A stretch of 6,643 bases of DNA from JANMDU01 sp031388245 (GTDB lineage Bacteria > Pseudomonadota > Gammaproteobacteria > Burkholderiales > Burkholderiaceae_C). Within the stretch, counting starts at the first letter, position 1. Every line of letters begins with the position of its first letter. The notes beneath the pieces were generated by a model. It was not told the DNA's origin and ran no database searches. It saw only the letters and a list, made by a program, of their open reading frames with translations. Location: assembly GCA_031388245.1 (NCBI GenBank), contig JANNED010000171.1, positions 1 to 6,643 on the forward strand, written 5' to 3'. Shown piece by piece: positions 6,279 through 6,643 of this stretch. The translations under genes were made by a program, and so were the position numbers.

Positions 6279-6643
6279 TTATTGAACTTCTAAGCGTGCG
6301 GCCTTGACCAGCAAGGCATTACTTTTAATTTCAGCCTTGATGTAGTCATCAAATTGCTGCGGTGTCATCGTCCAAGCATCTGCTCCCAAGCGCGTAAAGC
6401 GCTCCTTGACTTCTGGCGTATTCAAAGCTTTGATCACCTCGGCATTCAATCTATTGACAACATCGCGCGGGGTTTTGGCAGGTGCCATCATGCCGATCCA
6501 AAAATTGAATTCTGAATCCTTCACGCCCGCCTCGACCGTCGTGGGCACATCGGGCAAAGCGGTTGCGCGGCGTGGTGATCCCACAGCCAAGGCTTGCAAT
6601 TGACTGCTTTTGATTTGCCCAATCACAGGCGTAATAGGCGAAA
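6279..6643 (-). CDS. Bug/TctC-type tripartite tricarboxylate transporter substrate-binding protein, C-terminal part
   Basis: The frame is open to the right edge of the window and stops at TAA 6281-6279. The GTG at 6626 is internal, since codons for SPITP precede it in frame. About 120 of the family's usual 320 or so residues are present. The signature is IKSSQLQALAVGSPRRATALPDVPTTVEAG, split here as a Q-x-x-A-L-A-V strand, then R-x-x-x-L-P-D-V-P-T and an E-A-G turn. The FNFWIGMMAPAKTP segment and the closing helices also match Bug receptors. These are periplasmic proteins that bind small carboxylates and related ligands, with or without linked TctAB membrane subunits. The signal peptide and most ligand-binding residues lie outside the window. 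It is the most upstream visible gene of the operon and probably supplies the substrate, or senses it, for the enzymes that follow. Confidence 0.9.
   Translation of the reverse strand, partial: SPITPVIGQIKSSQLQALAVGSPRRATALPDVPTTVEAGVKDSEFNFWIGMMAPAKTPRDVVNRLNAEVIKALNTPEVKERFTRLGADAWTMTPQQFDDYIKAEIKSNALLVKAARLEVQ

Overview
The window looks like a chromosomal segment of a betaproteobacterium, most likely Burkholderiales and perhaps Comamonadaceae. The evidence is a Bug/TctC-type solute receptor (a family greatly expanded in that order), a PpsR protein of betaproteobacterial type, and a moderate GC content (mid-50s per cent by eye). The placement is inferred from gene content, not from a marker gene.

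Layout: (1) Bases 1-1642, plus strand, hold the C-terminal part of a large secreted or surface protein. It opens on a polyglycine tract and carries about three DUF11-type beta-sandwich repeats. (2) Bases 1694-2515, minus strand and convergent with the first gene, encode PpsR, the bifunctional kinase/phosphorylase that switches phosphoenolpyruvate synthase on and off. (3) Bases 2516-2979 hold no intact gene. Two decayed coding remnants can be read there on the plus strand: a short stretch resembling the C-terminal zinc-knuckle end of an IS91-type transposase, and the 3' end of an enoyl-CoA hydratase (crotonase) gene. (4) From 6643 down to 2980, minus strand, four tightly spaced genes form an apparent operon: a Bug-type periplasmic receptor (its 5' part lies outside the window), a Gfo/Idh/MocA NAD(P)-dependent oxidoreductase, a DUF993 aldolase-fold protein, and a xylose-isomerase-like TIM-barrel sugar isomerase/epimerase. 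The gaps are 21, 7 and 19 bases.

The operon reads as a carbohydrate-type catabolic cassette. The receptor would capture a small carboxylate or sugar acid, the dehydrogenase would oxidise a polyol or sugar to a keto form, the isomerase would rearrange it, and the DUF993 protein would perform an aldolase- or lyase-type step. The substrate cannot be read from sequence, and this cassette is the best candidate here for an uncharacterised pathway. No tRNA, rRNA, CRISPR array, intact mobile element or convincing intrinsic terminator was seen.
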